A DNA stretch of 64,000 bases from Panicum virgatum (lineage: Eukaryota; Streptophyta; Magnoliopsida; Poales; Poaceae): contig NC_053148.1 in assembly GCF_016808335.1 (NCBI RefSeq), positions 49,864,930 through 49,928,929 of the forward strand, read 5' to 3'. The notes below the pieces were generated by a model. It was not told the origin of the DNA and made no database searches. It saw only the letters and a program-made list of their open reading frames with translations. This document shows positions 35,322-45,617 of this stretch, in pieces. How positions within the stretch are numbered: position 1 is the stretch's first letter; the number at the start of each line of letters is the position of its first letter. Both the position numbers and the translations under genes were made by a program.

Positions 35322-35845
35322 GCTCAGCTGAAATTCATATTTCAGTGCCTCTTTTCCAACTAGCTAACTTTGGAATTCAAAATAAGTTACATGGCAACTG
35401 TTTTCAGTATGAAAAATGATACTTCTTTATCCCCTATCCATTTGGGTACCTGTCATCCAACACTCACACGTAAATTCTCCTTTATAAGCCTCTGAATATT
35501 ACTGTTTATCCAAATTAAGATATTGTCAGACTTTTAGTTTACCCAGCCATCTATAGGTCTCTTTTTAAATACCTTGCTGACCTTTTCCTGAAAATAGAAT
35601 GGCAAATTTGTGAAACACAAACATCCAGCTTCACAATGATACTCTTGTTGTCCAACATTGATACATGAAAGCTCACGTTATTTAAGTCCCAATTCAATAC
35701 TTCATTACTGTATTCCCTGACTTGCAACATTTTCTAAGCATGTGATTTAAACAGCTTTTCTTTGAACTTTAGGGGCTTCGAGTCTATCCGAACATTTTTC
35801 AAACTTTTCAAATTTGGATAATGTTTTACCAAATTTAACTCGGTT
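35322..35845. other. Non-coding stretch ending at duplication junction
   Basis: Matches 7724-8248. At 35845/35846 the sequence switches to the counterpart of 17694. No gene is supported. Confidence 0.6.
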
Positions 35846-36510
35846 CTCATTACTATGTGTTGACGCCGATCTAGAACCAACACAAGAGCGCGCACAATCG
35901 CGCGGTGCAGCACCTCCTGCATGAGGTGGTCTGGTCAGGCCGGTCACTGCGGTGAAGCGGCCAAGTCCAACGAACGCTCGCCCAGGAGGGACCCCGTCAG
36001 GGCAAGCGCATGTAGGGTTGTTCTAGGATCAGCAGGCTACCTATAACGTATTTAGACGTCACGGAGACGAAGGAAGAACAACAGATAGGAGGTTGGAAGG
36101 CTAAGGTTTGGAGATAAAAGTAAATGCAATAAAAAGATAAAGAAAATGTAATGTATTACTGTGTTTTGATCGATTGGATACCCTCAATCGGCCGTGACCC
36201 TTTATATTTATAGGGTATAGTGGATTTATTCCGTAAGAAATCCTATTACAAGATCTGAATATATAAAATTTTCTAATTGTACTCGGACTTTGCTTGGACC
36301 GGTCAGACCGGTTGGACCCACCGGTCAGATCGGTCGGCTCTTGCCAGACCAACTACAACGTCTAGACCGTTGTTCAAACTGGTTAGACCGGTTGCTGCCA
36401 ATTTTAGTCGTCAACACCGTGGAATTTGTCCTCACAAATTCAAGCATTCGACAAAACGCAGCACAAAGTGGTACGGCCGTATTTACTGCTAACTACTAGT
36501 ATATTCTTTT
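35846..36510. repeat. Transposon-derived ACCGGTCAGACCGGT segment, right copy
   Basis: Counterpart of 17694-18350, with the same start GTGTTGACGCCG and the same CCGGTCAGACCGG motifs near 36299-36325. It is joined directly to 35845 without the 9.4-kb segment of the left copy. Confidence 0.5.
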
Positions 36511-36599
36511 TTGTTTTTGAAACTACTACTAGTATTCTTTAATGATTGGCAATGTTCTTATATTGACAAAGACGCCTTGCCACCATGGAGTAGTATGGA

Positions 36600-37135
36600 C
36601 ATCAAATAGTGCTGGGCCGAAACTTCCTCGCTCTTTAGCTCGGCCCAAACGTCATTTACTCTTTATTTTCCCCATCTTTTTCCACACGGGCCAAAACTAA
36701 AAATCCCCCTCCACTGCCACATCCCCGCTTGTCTCCGGCCATGTCTACCGTCTACCTCCTCCTCCGCGGCCGCCGCTCCTCTCGAATCCCTTGCGGAGCT
36801 GCGCCTCACCCTTCTCCCCCGCGTCATCCGCTGCGACCTCCGCATCTTCCACTGCGAGAACCCACTCCGACCGAATGGATCTACTGGAAGGTGTCGCCGT
36901 GTCGGTGACAGAGCCGGATGCCGCTGGCCGTGACCGTGATCTCCAGCTCCTGCTCCTCAGTCCTCATCAAGATGAAGGTGTTGTTTACCTGATGACCAGG
37001 AAGAAATACAAGCAACCCAAGGCACGGGTTCTCGCTCTTCACACGAGGAACAAGACACTGCTGGGCGCATCTGAAAAGCCAACCCTGTCCACCTGCCATG
37101 TAATGCTCTACTTAGTGCCATTGCCAACTATATGA
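36600..37135 (+). pseudogene. Unrecognised gene fragment (MDLLEGVAV type), copy 2
   Basis: Nearly identical to 18437-18976. The ATG at 36875 opens 86 codons to the stop at 37135. A 15-bp stretch is lost upstream (one GTCTCCGGCCATGTCT unit instead of two). No EXO70 gene follows it directly here; its 3' flank is homologous to 19000-19599 and ends at about 37741. Confidence 0.45.
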
Positions 37136-37749
37136 ATCCAGAGACGGACACAAGTAGGTAAATTCTGAATCAACTGAAGAGGATGTGGATCTACTATTAA
37201 TTAGTTATCCATGACACTTGCTCTGATTTCACATGGTGGGTTGATGGTCCTGTTGTTGATGGCAACATTCGCTGCTTCATGTGTAGCTTCCCACACAAAA
37301 AATAGCAGTCAGAGGGCAGTTATCCATGACTGTTGGAAGATTAATTTTTTTATTATTAGAAAAGGAAAGTAACGGCATTAGTATCATTATTGCTTTCATA
37401 TTGAACTTGCGAGCCTTGGATCATCATTCTAGCTTTTGTCGATCAGCTGCATTCTTCACCTTGTACTGGTGGGTCCTTTTATCATCCTCATCTCTGTTAG
37501 GGTCCATTATAATTGCTTTGTTTTTACCCAGTCAACTGTTTCATTTGCTGATGTCTACACTGCTTCAAGTGTAGCTTTCCAACACATGGATATGACTAGT
37601 TATCAGGCACTACATCGTTTTTAATTTGTTGCAGATAATATAACTGGTTGCATAATTAATTTGGGATGATATACCCTTGGATCCTAAGTTGGGTTAATGT
37701 AGGAAGAGTGAAAAATCAAGATAAGAACAAACGTTGCAGCCTGGTCCGA
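37136..37749. other. 3' flank of fragment copy 2
   Basis: Homologous to 18977-19599 with very few differences. Homology to the left copy breaks at about 37741-37747, where a second MDLLE-type fragment begins. No gene is supported. Confidence 0.5.
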
Positions 37750-37877
37750 ATGGATCTACTGGAAAGTGTCGCCGTGTCAGTGACAGAGCCGGATGCCGTT
37801 GGCCGTGATCTCCAGCTCCTGCTCCTCAGTCCTCATCAAGATGAAGGTGTTGTTTACCTGATGACCAGGAAGAAGTA
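37750..37877 (+). pseudogene. Unrecognised gene fragment (MDLLEGVAV type), copy 3, interrupted
   Basis: From the ATG at 37750 it reads MDLLESVAVSVTEPDAVGRD and onward to LMTRKKY, then is cut by a Gypsy fragment. A matching continuation (VVYLMARKK-like DNA) appears at 39918-40070 beyond that element. Confidence 0.5.
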
Positions 37878-39886
37878 CTGATGCTGATAGGAGCGCTGAA
37901 AGGCTCTCAGAAGGCGATGGAAGCGAGAAGCTTCCAAAGGAAGGAGGCGGCGAGAAGCTTCCTGAGGAGGAAGGCGGCGAGAAGCTGTCTGAGGAAACCC
38001 GTACAGATAAACTTATAATGCCTTGTACTGATAAGAGTACTTTCTTTTGCTCTTAGTTTGGTTTAGTGAACCAAGTTTTTCCTCTAGATTCCTAAAATCT
38101 AGGGAATATTGTAGAGAAAGTTGAAGATGTGCCACAAAAGGCGGCCTCCGTGGTGCAGGCGACTACTTCCCAAGTCTCATCGGAAAGTGTCGTGCCACAA
38201 GAGAAGCTGAAGCTTACTTTCAAGCTGTTGGGGGTAAGTAGTCGAATAATTTCGAGTATTTAGGTGTAGATCAAGTAGTATGTACTGATCTTTTATTTTT
38301 ATATTTTTGGCAGGAGGTGTTAGAGCAGGGGGTAGCCAGCCACAGGACAATTCAGAGCTAAATGCTCTGAGAGAGCGAGTGAAAACGCTCTCGTCCGAGA
38401 AGGCTGCCCTTCATGAGAAGATCAAGAAGCTCTCCAAGGCCAAAAAAGGTTAGTCTTTAGCATATATTATGCAGTCGACTAGATTGTTCTGCCTGGTATT
38501 TATGAGCTTTTCTTTTTAATCGAGTACACAACTTGGTACTGGATCTAAAGATTCTTATGTACCAAAACGTAGATGAGATCGAGAAGCTCAAGAAGATCAA
38601 GGAGCTCGAAACCTTGTCAGAATCCCGGGACTTGATACAGCGGAAGCTCGAAGAGCTTAGAGAGGTGAGGGATGCTGCTCAAGACGTGGCAGGGCTTGTG
38701 GAGATCCCAGAGGGGAATGAAGACGAACCGCTCATGTTGGCGGGGAGGCTTCGGAAAGTACCCGAAAGCTTTGAAAGGTATGTCTCCACAACCACCCGAC
38801 AGTACGTGGGACATGTACTCGGATTGGTGAAGTCCTATTGGCCACGTACTCCCCTGAATGCGCTCGGGGAAGGTGCAAAGGCCGATTGCACCGACGACCA
38901 ATTTGGTCAATATCTGAGAGAGACCTCCCCCATAGCGGACAAGATAGTGGAGACCTTGAACAAGGCCGGGTCACCTTGAGTTTCTCCATGAACTGTTTGG
39001 CGTGTAAGCCGCAAGTACTCTATTCTGTACAAATGTTTAAATTTGTGTAATGTCAAGTACTTGTTTTATTCCTCGCAAAAAAAATATTTGTTTTATGGTA
39101 GGATTATGCAATCCTTTGGTTTGTCGAATAATTGATACTCGAAAAGCATGAGTTCTGGCAGCATCGCGCCTACTCAATCTTGATAGTAGATACAAAGAGT
39201 TGTATCCATAGGTGCCATGAGAGGCAGAGTTGTATCCATAGCCCCGGGTCTGACACGGGGGCTACTCCATATGGAGCGCGAGTACTTCGCGCACCGCATA
39301 TGATTAGGATTTCGAGGCTTGAGCATCTCACAGCCTCGAAGCAACCGGAAGTACTTGGAGGACTACTCGACGAATCTGAAGGAAGGCCCAGAAGCAACTA
39401 GAAGGATGTTCTGACTACTTGAAGTACTCGAATACACCCAGCCAAGTACTCGACGCCTGCAGGACTCGGCTACGAAGAGCTCGGGGGCTTGTCAGACCCG
39501 GGGCAACGGGACTGCTTATAGGCATAGAATGTTCTAGAGTAAGGGATAGCTCATGGATGTACCTTACCTCTCTTGTAACTACCCGAATAGGGGCAGAACT
39601 AGCTGCTGAACAAAGAAAACTATCCGATTGTGTTGTAGTATGACTCCAACTATACTCAACTAGGACTTTCCATGTAACTCTGTCCCCCCGGTTTTATAAG
39701 GGCGGGCAGGGACCCCCTCGAAACACATCAACACCTAAGGCAATACAAACAACCACACAGGACGTAGGGTATTACGCAACTCGCGGCTCGAACCTGTCTA
39801 AAACTAAGTTCCAGAGCAGTCAATTCCTACCTACAAACCTTACTGCTAAGGGTATCCCTGAGTAGGATTGGCGGTAAACACCGACA
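37878..39886 (+). mobile_element. 5'-truncated Gypsy-type retrotransposon fragment with 3' LTR
   Basis: The fragment starts abruptly at about 37878 and ends with a 397-bp LTR (39490-39886). Its last internal bases CTCGGGGGCTTG form a purine-rich tract before the LTR. The interior has intron-like breaks and a 148-codon frame at 38533-38979. That frame (VDEIEKLKKIKELETLSESR, QYVGHVLGLVKSYWPRTPL) resembles the C-terminal part of the plant 'putative gypsy type transposon' protein family, with coiled-coil-like Lys/Glu repeats. No target duplication was found, as expected for a truncated or deleted copy. Confidence 0.7.
39490..39886 (+). repeat. 3' LTR of the Gypsy fragment
   Basis: It runs from TGTCAGACCCGGGG to GGTAAACACCGACA and has a TATA-like TTTTATAAGGG at about 39692. 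Both the ends and the adjoining purine tract support the LTR call. Confidence 0.8.
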
Positions 39887-39917
39887 TTATGCAATCTGGA
39901 CTGCTTGGCTCAGATAG

Positions 39918-40070
39918 ATCAAGGTGTTGTTTACCTGATGGCCAGGAAAAAAAGATTAAAGAAATACAAGCACCCTGTGCCATCACCAAATATATGAATC
40001 CAGAGATGGACACAAGTTGGTAAATTCTGAATCGACTGAAGAGTAGGTGGATACAAATATACTACTGGAT
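39918..40070 (+). pseudogene. Continuation of the interrupted MDLLE-type fragment
   Basis: AAGGTGTTGTTTACCTGATG and the following DNA match 36975-37200 with a deletion. It continues the copy broken at 37877 by the Gypsy fragment. No usable frame. Confidence 0.5.
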
Positions 40071-40368
40071 CAATGCATACCAGAAAAGCTGCACAAAATG
40101 GAGTCCAGCTACCTCACGTGATCAAGGTGATTCGAACAGAATCTACATTGCGTGTGTATCACTTGATGCAATACACTTTTGATTCTAGAGTAGTTGAAAA
40201 TTTTCCTATATTAATCAATGTTGAAAATAGCAATGCATACTTTGAGAAGCTTCTAAAAGATTTGAGAGTAGGCATGAACCATGGTTGCCATGCATCATAA
40301 TAAAATATGAATACTCTAGAAACTAGATATTCTTATGGTTAGATAAGAATGAGAAAAATCTTAGAGTT

Positions 40369-41415
40369 AGATATTTTGTAGAAAGTGTGTAGAAGATGGA
40401 CACATGGCAAAACAATATGAACCATGGAGTTCTATAAATAGGGGTGCTCTCCTCCCTCTTATATGCTATGGTATAAGAGATCTAAAGTAGGAGATGGCAA
40501 GATTGCTAGTCTAGTAGTGTTATGGTAGGGTAGTCACATAAAAAATATAAGAGTTTTGTGTTATACTAAGTTATGGTGAGTGTAAGAGTCAACCCCTCAA
40601 AAAAGGGTGCGTAGCATTTATACTGAGGTCATGATAACCAAGAACCTCATGGATACCCTGTATATCTCGCTTTGCAGCGGGTCCCAAAAGTTCAATGATG
40701 TCATGCTTGAAAATGGAGGCCAGCTTGATGCTTAGCCACGCTCTTCCTTCAGGGGTTAACAGAGCTGCATAGCAAGCCATGATTTCATGCAGTGCTCCCC
40801 CTTGCAGCACCTTCAGCAAATGAGGAACATCTAGAGATATATCACAGATGACATTATCTCGTGGACTTGCTTCATTAACCTCTCAAACAATTTCTTGACT
40901 TGCTTGAAGCCCATAAACTCTGATTTGTCCTTCCCAGCTATTTCATCATGTATTGGCTCCTTGATCCGGAATGTACCATGTAGAGTCGAGACTTGCAGGT
41001 TTCCCTCAACTAGCGAAGGAGCAATACAATACCCACACTGCCTGTTCATAGAGACTAGTTTTATGGCAGACCTCCACAATTTCTGCCCCTCATATTGCAT
41101 CATCAACGGCTTTCCGTCGTACTTGTCAATTAAACAGTACCAACAGCTAGTACTCTTTTCAGATAAGGGACCGAGTCTTCCTAGCTGGTCAACTTGACAT
41201 CTTCCGGATCATAGATATTTTGTAGAAAGTGTGTAGAAGATGGACACATAGCAAAACTATATGAGCCATTGAGTTCTATAAATAGGGGTGCTCTCTTTCC
41301 CCTTATATATCATGACATAAGAAGACTCAAGTAGGAGATGGCAAGATTGGCATGTGTTATGGTAGGGTAGTCACATAAAGAGTGAAAGAGTCTTGTGTTG
41401 TACTAAGTTATGGTG
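40369..41415. mobile_element. Short retroelement-like unit: direct repeats around a captured gene piece
   Basis: Two direct repeats, 40369-40579 and 41213-41415, flank about 630 bp. Both contain CTATAAATAGGGGTGCTCTC, a TATA-like promoter, and end CTAAGTTATGGTGA. The arrangement resembles a very short LTR element or two partly deleted LTRs. The middle carries a coding relic on the opposite strand. Exact LTR ends and target duplications could not be fixed. Confidence 0.5.
40589..41195 (-). pseudogene. Captured gene fragment, family not recognised
   Basis: Minus-strand translation gives two coherent pieces. The first, 41106-40831, reads MMMQYEGQKLWRSAIKLVSM and onward to FERLMKQVHEIMSSVIYL. The second, 40819-40589, reads MLKVLQGGALHEIMACYAAL and onward to GYHDLSINATHPFLRG. 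They are in different frames separated by a stop. Composition and hydrophobic pattern look like genuine protein, but I do not recognise the family. Its position between two direct repeats suggests transduction by a retroelement. Confidence 0.45.
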
Positions 41416-41639
41416 AATAAAGAGTTGTGTCATCATATAGAGTTGGTCTCCCGTACTGGTGTCTAGGTGAACAAGGTTTTATTGGTGTAGTAAATTGAGC
41501 ATGGTGTCGTAAACATATAGAGTTGTTATTTAGATTTGTTAACTAGATAAAAAGCAAAGTATTTATCTGATATGAGCAATTCTTATGAGCATGGTGTCTG
41601 ATATAAAGCTAGGTTGATCTAGAGATGATGACCCGGTTT

Positions 41640-42200
41640 AGTCGAGATATTGATGAGTAGTAGGACGGGGATGTCGGCGCGTAGAGGAAGGTTGGAGATG
41701 TTCCCCAGGAGGAGGATGCGGGCGTTGGTGCCGGTGGCGCGGTTGCTAACATCTTCGAGGAGGAAGGCGCTCGACACCGCTAGGGCGCACATCAGGGTCG
41801 AAGATGCTCCCCACTAGGAGGATGCAGCGTCGAAGCCGTAGGTCTCGAGGCCACCAGTGTGCACGCCAGGGTCGAAGATAGTCCCCAGGAGGAGGAGAGT
41901 ACCATTTCCGTGGTAGAACTGGATGAGCGCACCGAGGCTCTTAGCGTACGCGAGGAGTGGCTTGTCCATATCGAGATCCAAGACACTATGCACCTCGGGG
42001 TTATCATCGTGGAAGATGACAAGTGGTAGAGCCGCGGGTGGGTGGTGGTACCGAAGTTCGAGGATGAAGTAGGGGGTGCTAATCATTTGGCGCCATTCCT
42101 GACACATGCGCAGCCAGTTGATGTTGTGGGCAAGGCGTGAGCGGACAAGTATCTCATACTATGTGTCCGCCGAGAGAGCCTGCCCTCCAGAGTCGGCCAT
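41640..42200 (-). pseudogene. F-box protein pseudogene, second minus-strand copy
   Basis: The ATG at 42200-42198 opens MADSGGQALSADT, then an in-frame TAG falls within the F-box. After it come YEILVRSRLAHNINWLRMCQ and EWRQMISTPYF, then LVIFHDDNPEVHSVLDLDMD and QFYHGNGTLLLLGTIFDPG. It is related to 8693-9656 but lacks the 3' half and contains rearranged short repeats of the GGAGGAGGATG type. The premature stop and truncation make it a pseudogene. Confidence 0.75.
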
Positions 42201-42774
42201 GTGCACTGCCTCGGATCGCTATCCTTCAAGAAGAAGGGGAGGGGAGGGGGAGGAGGGAACTGGAGTGATTAGGCGACCATTGATGAGAGAGAGACGAGGG
42301 GGTTTCTGAGGTAGTATTTGTTGGATTGTGGAAGCGAAAAGGCGGCCACCGGTTCGGTGGGCTGCTGGTAGGGATGGAAATGGTAAGCGAATAGGAAAAT
42401 GATTATCCGAGATATCCGAATCCGTATCCGTGCAAATCCGATCTGTTTCCATCCTAAGGGATGGAAACGGGAAGGAAACAGAAATACGGTTATCTGAGAT
42501 ATCCGAATCTGTATCCGTGCGAATCCGATCCGTTTCCATCCTTGGCTGCTGGGCCTCGACGTATACTCTTTGGGTCAGGCCACCGTAAACTTTTGGGCCT
42601 CGGCTTGTGTGGGTGTGCTGATTCGGGAAACCTATACATCTTCCTAATTTTTTTTTGATATTCACCTTCTACTGTTTGAGATTCATGTGGCCCAAGAGGC
42701 ACACGATCTCCTTCCTACTCACAGTCGCACCAGCCACCGCTCGCGAGTGCACTGACCAGAGTGCGAGCTAGGGG
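42201..42774. other. 5' flank of the second F-box pseudogene
   Basis: Homologous to 9660-9970 and interrupted by the 176-bp element at 42369. No separate gene is supported. Confidence 0.5.
42369..42544. mobile_element. hAT-type miniature element, 176 bp, two internal units
   Basis: It starts TAGGGATGGAAAT and ends TTTCCATCCTTG, with GCTGCTGG on both sides (42361-42368 and 42545-42552), an 8-bp target duplication. Inside are two similar tandem units, each with GAGATATCCGAATC and CGTATCCGTGC-like text. Confidence 0.75.
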
Positions 42775-43378
42775 CAGGGTTTTATTTCCCAACCGGTTTC
42801 CGGTAACCGCCGGGCTCCGGTTCCGGTTTACCGGACCGGTTTGACCGGTTACCGGTGAAAACCGGTTGAATTCAAATCCAAATTCAAATAAATTCAAATT
42901 TTCCCGTGCAACCGGTTCCGACCGGTTTACCGGCCGGTTTGACCGGTTTACCGGCCGGTTTAACCGGTTTACCGGTCGGTTTGACCGGTTTGAAATTCAA
43001 AAGCTCCCGTGCAACCGGTTTACCGGCCGGTTTTACCGGTTTACCGACCGGTTTGACCGGTTTACCGGCCGGTTTGACCGGTTTGATCGGTGGGCCTTCA
43101 TGGGCCGGTCCATTTTTTTTCTTTTTCTTTTTTGATTTAACTTTAAATTCCCACAAACTATACTAAATGAATGAATTTTTGAGAAAATTTGACACCATTA
43201 GATTCATCACACCTTGAAGTATTTTTAGGAATTTTTTGGGAATTTTTCATTTTTTGAATTCAAATTTAAAATTTGAATTTTGGCCGGTTGGGTACCGGCC
43301 GGAACCGGAACCGGACCGGACCGGTTTGACCGGTAACCGGTCAAACCGGACCGGTTCCCACCGGTTTGGTTAACCTTG
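42775..43378. mobile_element. hAT-type element rich in ACCGGT, 604 bp
   Basis: It starts CAGGGTTTTA and ends GGTTAACCTTG, flanked by GCTAGGGG (42767-42774 and 43379-43386). The related sequence at 9958-9966 carries a single GCTAGGGG, the empty site. The interior has more than 20 copies of ACCGGT in runs of TTTACCGGCCGGTTTGACC-like text. Confidence 0.82.
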
Positions 43379-43643
43379 GCTAGGGGAGGGGTGGATGAGC
43401 AACCGTTGGCGAGGGGTGGGAGGTAGGGGGAGCGGCCGTCGGCGAGGTCGGCAATGGCTAGGGTGGTGGTCGAGGTAGCAGGGTTAGGATTTTGGGTTGC
43501 CAGGCTTCCAATGGCCGTTGGCTCTAGAGGAGAGCTCAGCGGTGGTGGCGCCCCGGCGGTGGTGGTTCGGCCGGTGGCGGAGGCGAGGTGGCACGGAAGG
43601 GCCGCCGGCCGGACAGGGTTGGATCCCGGTGGGCCTACCCCTA

Positions 43644-44178
43644 CACTGGAAGAAATGTTTTAATATGGGACATATTACTCGTGATGGTTTCAAAATCCAT
43701 CACTAATCCTATGTAATATGTGATGGTTATCCTTTTCCTATCATGGATTTGCAATAGTGGACATTAGGCCCATAATATAGTGGCGATTTATCAAATTCGT
43801 CACAAACCGGCCCGTAACCTAGTGAGAAGAAATGTTTTAATATTTGACAGATTACTCCTGATGGTTTCAAAATCCATCGCTAATCCTATGTAATATGTGA
43901 TGGTTATCATTTTCCTATCACAGATTTGCAATAGTGGACATTAGTTCCATAATATAGTGGTGGTTTATCGAATTTGTCACAAACCGGCCCCTAACCTAGT
44001 GAGAAGAAATGTTTTAATATGTGACAGATTACTCGTTATGGTTTCAAAATCCATCGCTAATCCTATGTAATATGTGATGGTTATCGTTTTCCTATCACGG
44101 ATTTGCAATAGTGGATATTAGACCCATAATATTGTGACGGTTTATCGAATTCGTCACAAACCGGCCCATAGCCTAGTG
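43644..44178 (+). repeat. Three tandem 177-bp repeats beside a CACTA-like end
   Basis: Units start GAAGAAATGTTTTAATAT at 43649, 43826 and 44003, each about 177 bp. Each contains CAAAATCCATC and ends near CACAAACCGGCCC. Just before the first unit is CACTGGAAGAAATG, similar to the TIR of CACTA transposons. No matching right end was identified. Confidence 0.7.
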
Positions 44179-45617
44179 ATGTTTTAAACCGAAAATAGCA
44201 AAGAAATAAAAATAAAAAATCAGGCGTACAATGGACTCGAACCTGAGTTCTACCAAGTGGACTTGCATACATGCTTATCATTGTGCTAGTACTTCACTTG
44301 TGAGTAAGTTCTGTCACGTAGATTGCATACATGCTTACCATTGAGCCAGTACTTCACTTGAGAGTAAATCTGGTATTTCATATTTTTATTTGTTCTCTAG
44401 AAACTATAACCCAAAAAATGTGGCTCAATGGGGTTCGAACACAGCACCAACTATGAATTTAGGATAGACTTATATCTAAACTTTGGAAAGTGGTTGGAAA
44501 GTTGTGGATATCAAATTCTAAGCCAAATAGCTTAGTTTATTAAGAAGATTTTCGATTCCTCCAAAATGAGTGGATCCAAATGGCCCCTAAGAAAAAATAT
44601 TATGGGCAAAAATTTTTGATAAAAAAAATTAATTTGTTCCAGATCTTTACCAAGTGTTACTAACAGACACTCAGCAAAGCGCTAACAAAATCAGATCTAC
44701 TCATGACATATATTCATTGCATAGATCTATTCACGTGGAGTCTAACAAAATTAGATTTTCTATTTATAATTTTTTATAGTTTACGATAACTTTTTAAAGA
44801 TTCAAACGAAATAAACACAAAGAAAAATAGAAAACCCACTAAAAGAAACCAGTAACTACAAATCAGGCATACATTGATCCAATGAGCATGAAATTTTTAC
44901 GATAACTCAAGCATATAATGATTAACCCACCATAAAAATTTCACCATAATTGGACCATTGAAACTATTGCTATGAATTAGTTACCAAAAAATATATATTT
45001 AAAGTTATATAAAAAACTTTATGCTAAAGTATACATATCATATATTCACTGCATTGACCTACTCATGTGGATTCCAACAAAATTAGATTTTTTTTATTTT
45101 ATAATTTTTTGTGATTTACTATGTTTTTTTGAAGATTCAACTGAATTAAAACATAAAAGAAAAATAGAAAAACCACTCAGGGAAACCGCTATGAAGGTCA
45201 TATGTCCGGTTTTAAAGAGACGAGGGAGCAACCATATTCGATTTGTTTTTGTAGTTGAGGGGTGTGAAAAGGACTTTTTTTTTTCTCTATACAATGAATC
45301 AAACATATTTGCGGGCCAGATCACCAAGCTGAACCCATCATCACGGGCCTTAAAACTCCCTACAACGGTCCGCCATAGTTCCCATCAAAATTAAAACTCT
45401 CAACAAATTATCGGCCCAATCTGATCTAAACAAAGTATCGGCCCAATCGCGTCAAGACACGCGCACTTCGGCAGCATGTGGTCAGTGCGTGGTGTCGTGT
45501 GGTAGGCTCGCCCGCACAAACCCAAGTCTAGTCAGCGACACGGTTTCCACTGGCTATTTGCCTATTTCCCAATGCAAGACCACCTCCAGCAACTAGCAGC
45601 CTAGCATTCTAGCAAGC
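44179..45617. other. AT-rich intergenic region upstream of EXO70-like gene 3
   Basis: It contains an imperfect direct repeat of about 150 bp (44700-44850 and 45035-45185), both with CAACAAAATTAGATTTT-like text. A tRNA-like GGACTCGAACC box is at about 44222 without a tRNA fold. The last 150 bp is the 5' flank of the gene. No other gene is supported. Confidence 0.5.

Noticed and set aside
44215..44235. tRNA-like GGACTCGAACC box
   Set aside because: No cloverleaf arms or A box at the right distance; more likely transposon or SINE-derived text.
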